A DNA stretch of 64,000 bases, from the NCBI GenBank assembly GCA_046349635.1, contig JAXMBX010000010.1, positions 1-64,000 of the forward strand, read 5' to 3'. This stretch comes from JAXMBX01 sp046349635. Its GTDB lineage: Bacteria > Planctomycetota > Planctomycetia > Planctomycetales > Planctomycetaceae. Shown here piece by piece: positions 38,844 to 49,996 of the stretch (position 1 is the stretch's first letter; every line of letters starts with the position of its first letter). The translations under genes were made by a program, and so were the position numbers. Below the pieces are notes generated by a model, which was not told the origin of the DNA, ran no database searches, and was given only the letters and a program-made list of their open reading frames with translations.

Positions 38844-38905
38844 CGATTTGAAGGGGGCTTGTGACTTCGTCACCCGGGTCGCTGAGTGACAACCTGGGTT
38901 ACAGG
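38844..38905 (+). repeat. Two-hairpin intergenic repeat (GTGnC...GnCAC family), copy 1
   Basis: GATTTGAAGGGGGCTT is followed by the stem GTGAC-TTC-GTCAC and by an outer stem CCCGGGT...ACCTGGG enclosing a variable inner stem. The same architecture is seen at 47663, 49901 and 56427, where the first stem is GTGGC-TGC-GCCAC or GTGAC-TTC-GTCAC. Confidence 0.55.
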
Positions 38906-38914
38906 CTGAGGAAA

Positions 38915-39780
38915 TTATCTCAGGGTTTCGCGGTGGCGGCGCCGTCGGGGGATGCCGTGTTCGCCGTGCGAGAGGAGACAATGCCGCCGATGATGGCGCA
39001 TGGTGTCGATATCGCCGTGCGCCCTGATGGCGGTCCAGAGGGCTTCGGCGTAATCATCGAGGTGAGCGGCCGCGGCCAGAGGCAGAAGGGGACGGTGTCC
39101 GCGGAGGTGACATCGGAACCATCCCCGAGTTCGTTCGACGCATTGAATTCCCACTCATCCAGGGGGATCGTGGTGGCGAGCTTGATGCCGTTGTGGGTCG
39201 GTCCGGCGGGGTGAATTCCGGGCAGTTTTCAACAGTCCGTTGGGGGCTGTGTCCGGCCGGATTCATTCCATTACCAGGCCCAGGGCGGCGACCGCGACGG
39301 CGATGGCGCTGCGATGCCATCGGGGTGGGCGTGCGTGACCTCGGCAGAGAGGGCGGCCTGTTCGGCTTTCGACGGGTCCTCTGCGAAATAGGCTCCGACG
39401 GGAGGGGCGCGCATCGCTCCGCCGTTTCGAATGAACCGCGTCCGTTAAAGAGACCCGGGCGACGAACCATTCGCCCCTGGTGGAAGTCCTTGAGGAGGTC
39501 ATGCTGAGCGGGGCCATGGCCCCGGTCCCTTCCATGTACCGGCGTCCGAACTCGCGGGCGAGTTTCTCTGATGGATGTGCCCGTGCTCGCAGGACATCCA
39601 CAATGGCGAGGCCATCGCGGTGTCATCGGTCCACTTCCAGCGTCCTTCGGGAACGATGCGCTGCAGGATGCAGGCGTCGCGAATCCAGGGGGAAAAGAAT
39701 TGTTCGCCCAGGGCATCGCCGACGGAGAGGCCTTCGAGGGAGAGCTTTGCACGGGCGAGCCGGGTTTCAGGAGTGGTCAT
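38915..39780 (-). pseudogene. ADP-ribosylglycohydrolase family protein, several frameshifts
   Basis: Fragments rebuild a protein of about 285 residues starting MTTPETRLARAKLSLEGLSV at 39780. Diagnostic segments of the DraG/ADP-ribosylglycohydrolase family are all present, though in different frames: GDALGEQFF, WKWTDDTAMA (the metal-binding Thr-Asp-Asp), LAREFGRRYMEG, HPDGIAAAIAVAVAALG, DTVPFCLWAAAAHLDDY, EALWTAIRAHGDIDT and CAIIGGIV-like sequence. The enzyme would remove ADP-ribose from proteins or small molecules using two Mg ions. At least four frame changes occur (near 39590, 39500, 39350 and 39210). Because motifs survive, error or very recent loss is likely. It lies convergent with the broken helicase gene. 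Confidence 0.8.
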
Positions 39781-39860
39781 GGGGTAGATTTCCGGCGTGT
39801 ATTTCTGCTTGAAGTGTGTCTGTGGTTGATAGGATATGCAAGGGAATTGTGGAATGGGGG

Positions 39861-40120
39861 ATCAGAGACGTTTGGACGGCCCCTCGTCCGGGAAATCAAC
39901 GCTATCGCCTCCGAGAAGTAAACACTATCGCCCTTGTTCAGACTCATGCCCATGAGTCTGAACTGCGGTTGATCCCATCGGGGGAGAGGGTGAATACAGG
40001 CGGCCCGTCAGCGAAGAGTTAGTGCTATCGCCCTTCGCGAGAAGTAAACACTATCGCCCTTGTTCAGACTCATGCCGATGAGTCTGAACTGCGGTTGATC
40101 CCCGTCAGGGGGAGAGGGTG
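39861..40120. repeat. Tandemly duplicated hairpin module (ACTATCGCCCTTG...CGGTTGATCCC), copies 1 and 2
   Basis: After GATCAGAGACGTTTGGACGG (inverted ACGTCTCTGATC family), two units repeat with a period of 126 bp. Unit 1 core is 39924-39976 with an 11-bp perfect stem (39937-39962, loop GCCC). Unit 2 core is 40050-40102 with the same stem (40063-40088, loop GCCG). Each unit is preceded by GCTATCGCC...GAGAAGTAAAC and followed by GGGGGAGAGGGTG. Confidence 0.7.
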
Positions 40121-40267
40121 GAAGAATGGGCCGCTCTAAATACCAATCCGGGGGAGAGGGTGAAGAGAGAAAACACAAAGCCGGGGGAAAGCGCTCTCCC
40201 CCACCGGCTTGCGTTCTGACAGTATTTTCAAAAGCCAAGTGCTCTTAAAAGTAGAACGACTGGGCTG

Positions 40268-42376
<2,109 letters not shown>

Positions 42377-42767
42377 CGTGACTTCCCCCTCTTCAAAAAG
42401 ATGTGACTTGAAGCAAGAATCTGTCGACGTTCTCGCGAGGCAGCTCGGGGCTGCGCGTGGCACGTGTGTTTCGAATTGTATTGGCAGCAGAATTCGTGGG
42501 AAGGAACTCGTGAACTGCGCGGTGTGGTGTGCGGCGGCCGGTGTGAAAACCGGCCGAAGAACACCGGTGAGATGTGCATCCTTAATCGTACCCCGGCGCG
42601 GTGCGATTGCCAGCAAATTCCCGCAAACGTCGGGGGGGCGGTCGGTTCGGCGAGCCGTCCAATCGGCAGAAAAACCTGCATAGACGTCTCAGATTGACGG
42701 TTTCGGGCGAGGTTTATGGCTGGTATCTTCAGGCATCGTTTTGACATTACAACCCTGAGGTTCCGCC
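42377..42767. other. Gene-free divergent intergenic region
   Basis: This 391-bp gap lies between the leftward EF-G-like gene and the rightward propeller gene. It should carry both promoters. A TTGACA sits at 42741-42746, but too close to the next ATG (42768) to serve it with a normal -10. No gene and no terminator hairpin are seen. Confidence 0.4.
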
Positions 42768-44989
42768 ATGCCTGCTGCTTATCGTTTCGCGTTGTTCATT
42801 GCTCTGTTTTCCCTTCCCCTTTGCGCTGCTGAGCGGGCGCCGGTGGCGGATACGCCGTTTGTGCAGGAGTATCGTGAGGCGTTCGTAAAAGGGGCGGGGG
42901 CGTTCAATGACGTCCGGGGGGTGACGGTCGATGGACAGGGGACCGTGTGGGTGTCGACGAAGGGGGGGCTGGGGCGCGTGGCGGAGGGGAAGATTCAGGC
43001 ACTCGCGGTGGAGACCATCAATGGGCCGACGTTTGATGTCGCGACGGATGAACAGGGGCAGGTGTGGCTGGGGGCGTGGAACGGGCTGTATCGGGTGAAT
43101 GGTGACAAGGTGACGCGCGAGTCGGGGCTGAATTTCCCGATCGGGCGCGTGAAGCCATTCGGGAAGCGGTTGATCGTGTCGGCATCGCGCGGGTTGTGGG
43201 AAAAGCGGGGAGAGACCTGGGAGCAGATTCTCCGGGCCGTGGTCCCCTGCCTCGCCGGATGTGGCTGTGGTAGGTGATGATTTGTACGTCGCGTCGCAGG
43301 TGGGGCTGTTTCTGAAGCCGCGGGGATCAGGCGACGTTGCTCGATCAGTCGAAGGGGGTGCTGAGCCGGAATTTGACCAGTGTTGCGGCGGACTCGAAGG
43401 GGACGGTATTTGTCGGCTCGCGGGCGGGGGTGGACCTGGTGCGGGACGGGAAACCCGTGCGGTCGCTGGTCCCGAAGGATGGACTCAATTCGACGGATGT
43501 GCGGTCGATGGGGGTGGGGCCGGATGGGCGGGTGTGGGTGGGGACGAGTCATGGAGTGACGCGCTACAACGGAAAGGAGTTTTCGCTGCGGCACAGTCTG
43601 CGATGGCTGCCGGGGGATGAGGTGCGGGGGGTGGCGTTTGCGACGGACGGGAGCGCGTGGGTCGCGACGAACCAGGGGTTGAGTTGCATCCGTTCGCAGA
43701 CGATGACGCTGGCGGAGAAGGCGGCCTACTACCTGGATGTAGTGAGGAAGCGTCACGTACGGGAGCCGGGGCTGGTGGATCACACGCGGCTGAGGGTGCC
43801 CGGGGATGTCTCCACGTGGGAGGACATGGATACGGACAATGACGGGAAGTACACGGGGATCTACCTGGCGATGGAGTCGTATCGCTATGCGGTCACCAAA
43901 GCGGAGGATGCGAAGAAGAACGCGGCGCAGGCGTTCCGGGGGCTGGAGTTTCTGCAGACGGTGACACGGACGCCGGGGTTCGTGGCGCGGACGGTGATCC
44001 CGATCGATTGGAAAACGATGGCCGATGCCAACCACACGTATACCGACCAGGAGGTGGCGGAAGAACGGGTGAAAGACCCGCGTTTTCGCAGAATGGATCA
44101 GCGGTGGCGGCCGAGCGCCGACGGGAAATGGCGATGGAAGGGTGGGACGAGTTCCGACGAGACGACGGGGCATTTCTATGCGTATGCGCTATACTACGAT
44201 CTTGTCGCGGAAGGGGAAGAGAAGACGCGGGTGGCGCGGCTGGTGAAGCGGATCATGGACCACATCATCGACGGGGGGTATGTGTTCCGGGATATCGACG
44301 GGGAAGCAACGCGGTGGGGGGTGTGGTCTCCGGAGAAGCTGAACCACGATCCGGACTGGTCGCTGGAGCGGGGTTGCAACTCGGTGGAGATCATCGCTTA
44401 TCTGACGATCACAAAGCACGTGACGGGGGAGGCGAAGTATGAGCGCGAGATTGAAAAGTTGTTAAAGGAGCATCACTACGCGGAGAACATGCTGGAGCCG
44501 ATGTCGCCGTATCATGACTACTTCACGTACATCGGCTATGACCTGCTGTCGATGTGTTATCCGGCGCTGTTAACGTACGAGAAAAACCCGGAGCGGGTGG
44601 CGACGTATCGGAAGAGCCTGGAAGCGTGGTACGCGCCGATCAAGAAGGACAACAGCGCGCAGTTCAGCTACATCTATGCGGCGCATGCGGAGGGAGAGAT
44701 TCCGAATCAGGGATGTGTGGACCTGCTGCGGGATATTCCGTTGGATCAGATCGAGTGGGCGATTGACAACAGCCATCGGGAGGACATCAAACTGGTGCAT
44801 CGCCCCGCCGAAGATGGCTGGCAGACCGACAGGCTGCTCCCCCCTAGCGAACGAGCCGTCTTCCGCGCCGACAGTAACGTCTATCGCGCCTGGAACGGTA
44901 ACGGCGGCCACGAAGAAGGGAGCTGCGTGGCGTGGTTGCTGCCGTATTGGATGGGGCGGTACCACGGGTTTATTGAGGGGGCGAAATGA
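42768..44989 (+). CDS. Exported beta-propeller plus alpha-toroid protein, two frameshifts
   Basis: A protein of about 740 residues seen in three frames. It begins with a signal peptide (MPAAYRFALFIALFSLPLCAA) and TGAGGT upstream. The first 290 residues are propeller blades like those of two-component-sensor propellers (GVTVDGQGTVWVSTKGGLGR; GPDGRVWVGTSHGVTRYNG; ATDGSAWVATNQGL). The rest is helical, with segments found in alpha/alpha-barrel carbohydrate-active proteins (DMDTDNDGKYTGIYLAMESY; YYDLVAEGEEK; DGGYVFRDIDGEATRWG; NSVEIIAYLTI). Breaks lie near 43240 and 43325. The catalytic class cannot be assigned; a sugar-processing or sugar-sensing role in the periplasm is inference. The extremely G-rich codon use matches the region. 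Confidence 0.8.
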
Positions 44990-45205
44990 GCTGGGATGTG
45001 AATATCCGGCGATCCAATTGGGTGAGGCTCTTGTCGCGAATTTCTTAATCCAAAAAATACATTTTAGTGTTTTTTCGTTTGGAAATAGTCGTTGAGCCTT
45101 CTTAAGATCGCTTCGTCTCCGTATCGATGTGACTTGCTTCGATGGCGACAGATAAACTCTGAGGCGGATATTTTCGGGCCGATTGACATCTTAGGAGTAC
45201 CCATC

Positions 45206-47614
45206 ATGACAGACGGACTGCGCTCTCTGATTTCTCGTCTCATGGCGTCTAATACCCGTGCGTTTCGGAGATTCTCCCGCAAGGGATGGAGCGTTTCCCT
45301 CTCCTCTGAACTGTTGGAGACGCGGACGCTGCTCTCTGCCGCCAGCCTGCTGAAAGACATTGTTCCAGGGTCGGCAGCTTCGGATCCGGCGTACCTGACG
45401 GACGTCAACGGGACGCTATTTTTTGCCGCGGATGATGCGACGCATGGCCAGGAACTCTGGAAGTCGGATGGGACGGTGGGTGGGACTGTCTTAGTCAAGG
45501 ACATCGCGCCGGGGGCGGGCAGTTCCAGTCTGTATAATCTGACCAACGTCAATGGCACGCTGTTTTTCGTCGCGAATGACGGCGTCAATGGTTCCCAACT
45601 CTGGAGGTCTGACGGGACGGAGGGTGGGACCGTCATGGTCAAGAAGATCGGGACCCTGGCAGACCCGCAGTTGCGTTCGTTGACCAATGTTAACGGCACT
45701 CTGTTTTTCACAGCGCATGACGAGACCACTGGCGCGGAACTGTGGAAGTCGGACGGAACGGAAGGAGGGACCGGCATTGTCAAGAATATTGGTCCTGGTG
45801 CGAACGGTTCTTTCCCCAATGATCTGACCAATGTCAACGGCACGCTGTTCTTCACGGCGGACGATGGCTCCCATGGAGTGGAGCTGTGGAAGTCGAATGG
45901 GACGACCGCCGGTACGGCGCTCGTGAAGGACATTAACGTGGGGAGTCTGGACTCGAGACCTTCCTCCCTGACGAACGTCAACGGAACTCTATATTTCACT
46001 GCCGATGACGGGACGAATGGCTTTGAGCTGTGGAAGTCCAACGGTTTCAGTGCGGGGACGGTGCTGGTGAAGGATATCAATCCCGGAATTCCCAGTTCGT
46101 TTCCTTCCTACCTGACGAACGTGAACGGGACGCTGTATTTTTCCGCCGATGACGGGATCCATGGAACTGAACTATGGGCTTCTCAAGGGTCGGGAGCGAC
46201 GACCGCGATGGTCAAGGATATCAACACGGGAGTCAATTCGTCCGAGCCTGCACACCTGGTGAATGTGAATGGGGCCCTGTTCTTCTCGGCAGACGACGGC
46301 ACGCATGGTGAGGACCTCTGGAGTTCTAACGGCACGGAGGGGGGAACCGCACTGGTCAAGGATATCAACCCCGGTGCGGACAGTTCTTATGTGGGGACGT
46401 ATTACAGTCTGATGCAGAATGTGAATGGCACCCTGTTCTTTTCGGCCAATGATGGCACGCATGGATTGGAAGTGTGGAAATCCAACGGCACCGAGACGGG
46501 GACCGTGCTCGTGAAAGACATTCAGCCTGGACCAAACGGCTCGTACGCGGGCTATGGCGGGGCGTCTGCAGTCGTAAACGGAATCCTGTATTTTTCGGCG
46601 GAGGATGACGCTCACGGATTCGAGCTATGGAAGCTCCTCCCTGGAAACATTCCCTCTTCGGTGGCCGTGTTTCGGAATGGGACATTCTACATCGACTCGA
46701 ATGGCAATTATGCGTGGAATACGGGTGATCTGTTCGTCAGCTTCGCCAATCCCGGGGACATTCCGCTGATCGGTGACTGGAACGGAGACGGGATTGCGGA
46801 TGTGGGAGCGATCCACAACGGGAAGTTCTACCTCGACTCCAATGGGAGCAAGAATTTCAACGCTGGTGATGCGGTCTTCCGTTACGGTACTACGGGAGAT
46901 ACGCCGATTACCGGGGATTGGAACGGGGACGGCGTTACGGACGTCGGCGTCGTGCGCGGCAATCATTTCTACCTCGATACAAACGGCGATCACAACTTCA
47001 ATGCGGGTGATGCGAGCTTTATCTTCGGGAATGCGGGAGATACGCCGATTACCGGTGACTGGAATAACGATGGCATTACCGATGTCGGGGTTGTCCGAGG
47101 GAACCGGTTCTACCTCGACTTGAATGGGGACCAGACTTACGGGGCGGGCGATACGACCTTCCTGTTCGGGAATGCGGGTGATATCCCTGTCACGGGCGAC
47201 TGGAACGGCGATGGTGTCACGGATGTGGGGGTCGATCGCGCGGGGCGGTTCTATCTGGACGCGAACGGCAGCCGTTCGTGGAATGCGGGGGACATCAGCT
47301 TTGCCTTTGGAAATCCAACCGATACGCCGATTGGTGCGATGGCGTCGGCGTCCACGTCGAGTGCGGTGGTGATCGCACCGGCCGCGGCGGACTCCATGAC
47401 CACGACCTCCGCGATGCCGGAATTGAGTGCACAAGTTTCGCCGTCAACGAAGCCGACGACGCACTCGAATGGTGGGAACCACGGGGAGCAGAAGAAGCCG
47501 ACGGTCTCGTCGAACTCGGGCAAAGGATCGTCGAAGGGGAAATCGGCGCCGTCTTCTGGGGATTTCTTCAAGCTGCAGGACTCGGTGTTTGCGGAGTCGG
47601 GATTGGTGGTGTGA
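45206..47614 (+). CDS. Surface protein with LEPR-XLL-type N-terminus, ELWxxDGT repeats and FG-GAP-like repeats
   Basis: An 802-residue exported protein. ATG 45206 (MTDGLRSLISRL) is preferred to 45092 because AGGAG lies 10 bases upstream. At residues 35-45 is SSELLETRTLLSA, a variant of the planctomycete LEPR-XLL motif. About ten repeats of roughly 45 residues follow, each built on LTNVNGTLFF(S/T)ADDG and ELWKS(D/N)GT, the ELWxxDGT repeat (probable propeller blades). From about residue 485 five FG-GAP-like repeats follow (GDWNGDGxTDVGV and FYLDxNG). The C-terminus is a Ser/Lys/Gly-rich tail. The repeats suggest calcium-binding adhesin or matrix functions. No enzyme domain is seen. Confidence 0.9.
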   Translation: MTDGLRSLISRLMASNTRAFRRFSRKGWSVSLSSELLETRTLLSAASLLKDIVPGSAASDPAYLTDVNGTLFFAADDATHGQELWKSDGTVGGTVLVKDIAPGAGSSSLYNLTNVNGTLFFVANDGVNGSQLWRSDGTEGGTVMVKKIGTLADPQLRSLTNVNGTLFFTAHDETTGAELWKSDGTEGGTGIVKNIGPGANGSFPNDLTNVNGTLFFTADDGSHGVELWKSNGTTAGTALVKDINVGSLDSRPSSLTNVNGTLYFTADDGTNGFELWKSNGFSAGTVLVKDINPGIPSSFPSYLTNVNGTLYFSADDGIHGTELWASQGSGATTAMVKDINTGVNSSEPAHLVNVNGALFFSADDGTHGEDLWSSNGTEGGTALVKDINPGADSSYVGTYYSLMQNVNGTLFFSANDGTHGLEVWKSNGTETGTVLVKDIQPGPNGSYAGYGGASAVVNGILYFSAEDDAHGFELWKLLPGNIPSSVAVFRNGTFYIDSNGNYAWNTGDLFVSFANPGDIPLIGDWNGDGIADVGAIHNGKFYLDSNGSKNFNAGDAVFRYGTTGDTPITGDWNGDGVTDVGVVRGNHFYLDTNGDHNFNAGDASFIFGNAGDTPITGDWNNDGITDVGVVRGNRFYLDLNGDQTYGAGDTTFLFGNAGDIPVTGDWNGDGVTDVGVDRAGRFYLDANGSRSWNAGDISFAFGNPTDTPIGAMASASTSSAVVIAPAAADSMTTTSAMPELSAQVSPSTKPTTHSNGGNHGEQKKPTVSSNSGKGSSKGKSAPSSGDFFKLQDSVFAESGLVV

Positions 47615-47662
47615 GGGGCCCTGCGGGCTTCTTGTGGCCTGGCGGCACCGGCTACCCGCGTC

Positions 47663-47719
47663 GATTTAAGAGGTTCCTGTGACTTCGTCACCAAGGTCGC
47701 CGGAGTACCGGAAACCTGG
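47663..47719 (+). repeat. Two-hairpin intergenic repeat (GTGnC...GnCAC family), copy 2
   Basis: GATTTAAGAGGTTCCT, then stem GTGAC-TTC-GTCAC and an outer AGGT...ACCT stem with an inner CCGG-AGTA-CCGG hairpin. Compare 38844, 49901 and 56427. Confidence 0.55.
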
Positions 47720-47727
47720 ACGTGAAG

Positions 47728-47839
47728 ATCAGAGACGTTTGAACCGCCCCCTCACCAGAACTTAATACTATCGCCCTCTCAAGGACCAGACACTCGTCTG
47801 GTCCTATTCGGTTGATCCCGTCGGGGGGGAGAGGGTGAA
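47728..47839. repeat. Compound repeat containing hairpin module ACTATCGCCCT...CGGTTGATCCC, copy 3
   Basis: GATCAGAGACGTTTGAACCG and CCCCTCACC lead into the module at 47767-47819. Its 10-bp stem AGGACCAGAC with GTCTGGTCCT (47782-47805, loop ACTC) differs wholly from copies 1, 2 and 4 yet is perfectly paired. GGGGGGGAGAGGGTGAA follows. Confidence 0.7.
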
Positions 47840-47985
47840 GATATGCCACCTGAGAAATCCAATTACCTCTTGTGGCTGGGCCCACCCAAGGAAGAGGCGT
47901 TCATGAACAAGTGAACTCATGCCTACCCTGCCACTGCGTGGCGATGTAGGCATGCCACCCGCCGTCGGGGGGGAGAGGGTGAAAT

Positions 47986-49020
47986 TCAGGAACTTCGCTG
48001 TTGGGGGACGACCCAGATGGTTTCGCGTTCTTCCTTGAGGGCGTGGGGGCCGCGGAAGCCGAGGTTTGCGACGCCGGGGAGAACGTGGACGTCGAAGATT
48101 TCCTCGACGCCGGTGAGGAATTCGATGGTCCCGGCCAATGCGCCGGTGCGAATGTCGACGATTCCGACGCCGCATTTCAGTTCCTGGCGGCGATCGGCGA
48201 TGGGCATGCCGCCGAACGTGGAGGTCTCGCGGATTTTGGAGAGGCCGACGAAGGCGAGGTTGTCGTGAAATGAGAGGCCGCGGGTGAAGCCGGGGAACCT
48301 TCCGATTGTTTCGCAGCCCCCCTGCTCCGGGGCGAAGCGGAGCAGGCTGCCGCTGCCGGAATCGAGGAGCCAGAGTCGGTTCTGATGCAGCCGGGGTGAA
48401 TGGGGCATGGCGAATCCGCGGATCAGGACCTGGTTTGTGCGGACGTCGATGAGGCAGCCTCCGTCGACCTTGTTGGGTCGCCAGCCTTGCTTTTCGTTGG
48501 ACTCGCCGAGGGCGGTCACAAAGCGGGGGCCGGTTTCATCCACGGCGAGGCCGTTGAGGTGGCAGCGGTCCTCGGAAGCGAGTTCGGTGATGAAGGGGGG
48601 CTTCCAGCGGGGGACGAAGCTGTATTTCGGATCGAGCGTGCAGAGACAGGAAAAGCGGGTGTTCACGACCCACAGTTCCTCGCCGACCCAGCGGACGTCG
48701 TGGGACTGGATTTCGCCAGTGACGTGTGCTTCGCGAGCGAGATAGCAGGCGTCGTAGGTTTTTCCAGGATGTGCGCTATCGGGAATGGAGCGGTTGTTTC
48801 GCATGAACCAGAGTATGTCATTGGCGGCAATGGCAAAGGTCTTGCCGTCGCAGGCCATGCCCATGGGGCGATCGAACTGGTGAAACGAGACGGTCGGCTC
48901 GTTCTCCCCCGGACCGATGAGGACGAGCTTTCCCGCCTGGTAGGTTGAAACCGCAATCGTCAGTTTGCGTTCGCGGAGGAGATCGTTCAGATCGAGCGAA
49001 TATTCGTATTTGATTTCCAT
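47986..49020 (-). CDS. TIGR03032/DUF4915-type protein
   Basis: A 344-residue protein that fits the TIGR03032 family by memory of its motifs. These are LAVSTYQAGKL-like ISTYQAGKLVLIG, FDRPMGMACDG, DILWFMRN, HDVRWVGEELWVVNTRFSCLC, PPFITELASEDRCHLNGLA, and the C-terminal GVEEIFDVHVLPGV. The repeated strand pattern suggests a beta-propeller of about six blades. It has no signal peptide, so it is probably cytoplasmic. The family has no established biochemical function that I can state. In other bacteria it occurs with tetratricopeptide and glycosylation genes. Here it stands alone between a repeat region and an acetyltransferase gene. Confidence 0.85.
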   Translation of the reverse strand: MEIKYEYSLDLNDLLRERKLTIAVSTYQAGKLVLIGPGENEPTVSFHQFDRPMGMACDGKTFAIAANDILWFMRNNRSIPDSAHPGKTYDACYLAREAHVTGEIQSHDVRWVGEELWVVNTRFSCLCTLDPKYSFVPRWKPPFITELASEDRCHLNGLAVDETGPRFVTALGESNEKQGWRPNKVDGGCLIDVRTNQVLIRGFAMPHSPRLHQNRLWLLDSGSGSLLRFAPEQGGCETIGRFPGFTRGLSFHDNLAFVGLSKIRETSTFGGMPIADRRQELKCGVGIVDIRTGALAGTIEFLTGVEEIFDVHVLPGVANLGFRGPHALKEERETIWVVPQQRSS

Positions 49021-49147
49021 GACAGCAGCATCGGGTGCAAAAGAAGGTGTTGCCCAGTTTACAGCAGAATGAGGACGGTTGTCATTTGTTTATCGGCCGT
49101 CGCTTGCCGTTGTCCGCTTGATGTCCGATGCAGCAGAATCTGGAGTT

Positions 49148-49672
49148 TTATTTGGGGGGGATGCGAAGCCCCGAGATGATGAGTCCCCGTTTCTGGCCCT
49201 GGACCACGGCGATTTCGGTCAGGTGTCCCATTTGCTCGAACCCCAGGCTCTGGTTGATGCGGTGGGTCGCCTGGTTGTGATCGAAGTACATGCTCAGGAG
49301 TGTGGTGACGCCCAAGCGCGGGCATTGGCTGATGACGAACTCTTTCAGCCTGCGCCCCAGTCCGCGGCGGTGGAACTGAGTGGCGATGTAAATGCTGATT
49401 TCCGCGGTCGCATCATAAGCGGGGCGTCCGGCATAGAAGGACGAGAGGTAAGTGGTGGCGACGACCTGCCCCTCGGCTTCCGCCACCCAGATCGGGCGTC
49501 GAGCCGGATCGAATTTGCGGAACCACTCGACCCGTTCGGCGACGGTGATGGGGCGGGTGTCCGCAGTGGACCAACCGCCGGGAATCGACTGGTTGTAGAT
49601 GTCGACAATGCAGGGGAGATCTGCCTCCGTTGCGAGCCGAACTTGGAAGTCGATCACGTCGCCCTGATTCAT
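49148..49672 (-). CDS. GNAT family N-acetyltransferase (Pat/phosphinothricin acetyltransferase-like)
   Basis: Cytoplasmic acetyl-CoA-dependent transferase of 174 residues. The N-terminus VRLATEADLPCIVDIYNQSI and the acetyl-CoA loop IYIATQFHRRGLGRRL (R/Q-x-x-G-x-G/A pattern as RRGLGR) are clear. VAEAEGQVVATTYLSSF and a C-terminal NQATHRINQSLGFEQMG segment complete the fold. The closest group by eye is the phosphinothricin/methionine sulfoximine acetyltransferase family. The actual substrate is not known. AAGG precedes the ATG. Confidence 0.9.
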   Translation of the reverse strand: MNQGDVIDFQVRLATEADLPCIVDIYNQSIPGGWSTADTRPITVAERVEWFRKFDPARRPIWVAEAEGQVVATTYLSSFYAGRPAYDATAEISIYIATQFHRRGLGRRLKEFVISQCPRLGVTTLLSMYFDHNQATHRINQSLGFEQMGHLTEIAVVQGQKRGLIISGLRIPPK

Positions 49673-49793
49673 GGAAAGACCTTGGTTTTGAAATGTGAGA
49701 AGAAGAATGCGGCGGGCTTACGCTTGTACGTTTGAAGAATATCAAAATCGCGGGTGGGTTGAGAGGCTTCGAGGGATTTGTGACGCAACGTTA

Positions 49794-49964
49794 TTTGTCG
49801 CGTGTCTGGACGGGGCGTGTTGGAACGGTGAAGGGCACATGCGCACATGCCCGCCCTGTTGCTGCGCAACGATGCGGGCATGCCACCCGAGCCGGCGCCG
49901 ATTTGAAGAGGTTCCTGTGGCTGCGCCACCCAGGTAGCAGGAGTACCTGCAACCTGGGCTACTC
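49794..49964. repeat. Intergenic repeats: TTTGTCGCGTGT...GAAGGGCACATGCGCACATG unit and two-hairpin repeat copy 3
   Basis: TTTGTCGCGTGTCTGGA (49794-49810) and GAAGGGCACATGCGCACATG (49830-49849) recur together at 54018-54074. From 49847, CATGCCCGC...GCGGGCATG forms a long stem. Bases 49901-49964 are the two-hairpin repeat: GTGGC-TGC-GCCAC, then CCAGGT...ACCTGG with inner GCAGG-AGTA-CCTGC. Confidence 0.6.
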
Positions 49965-49996
49965 ATTGACAGAGCGCTAGTGCCGGGGTGTGCGGG

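Noticed and set aside
38540..38889. Small plus-strand frames of 80-85 residues
   Set aside because: They run through intergenic repeat sequence, have no ribosome-binding site and show repeat-derived composition.
39897..40120. CRISPR array
   Set aside because: The unit is 126 bp, occurs only twice, and contains its own hairpin and no short spacers; there are no cas genes.
42741..42767. TTGACA as -35 box of the propeller/toroid gene
   Set aside because: Only 21 bases separate it from the ATG, too few for a -10 element plus a ribosome-binding site.
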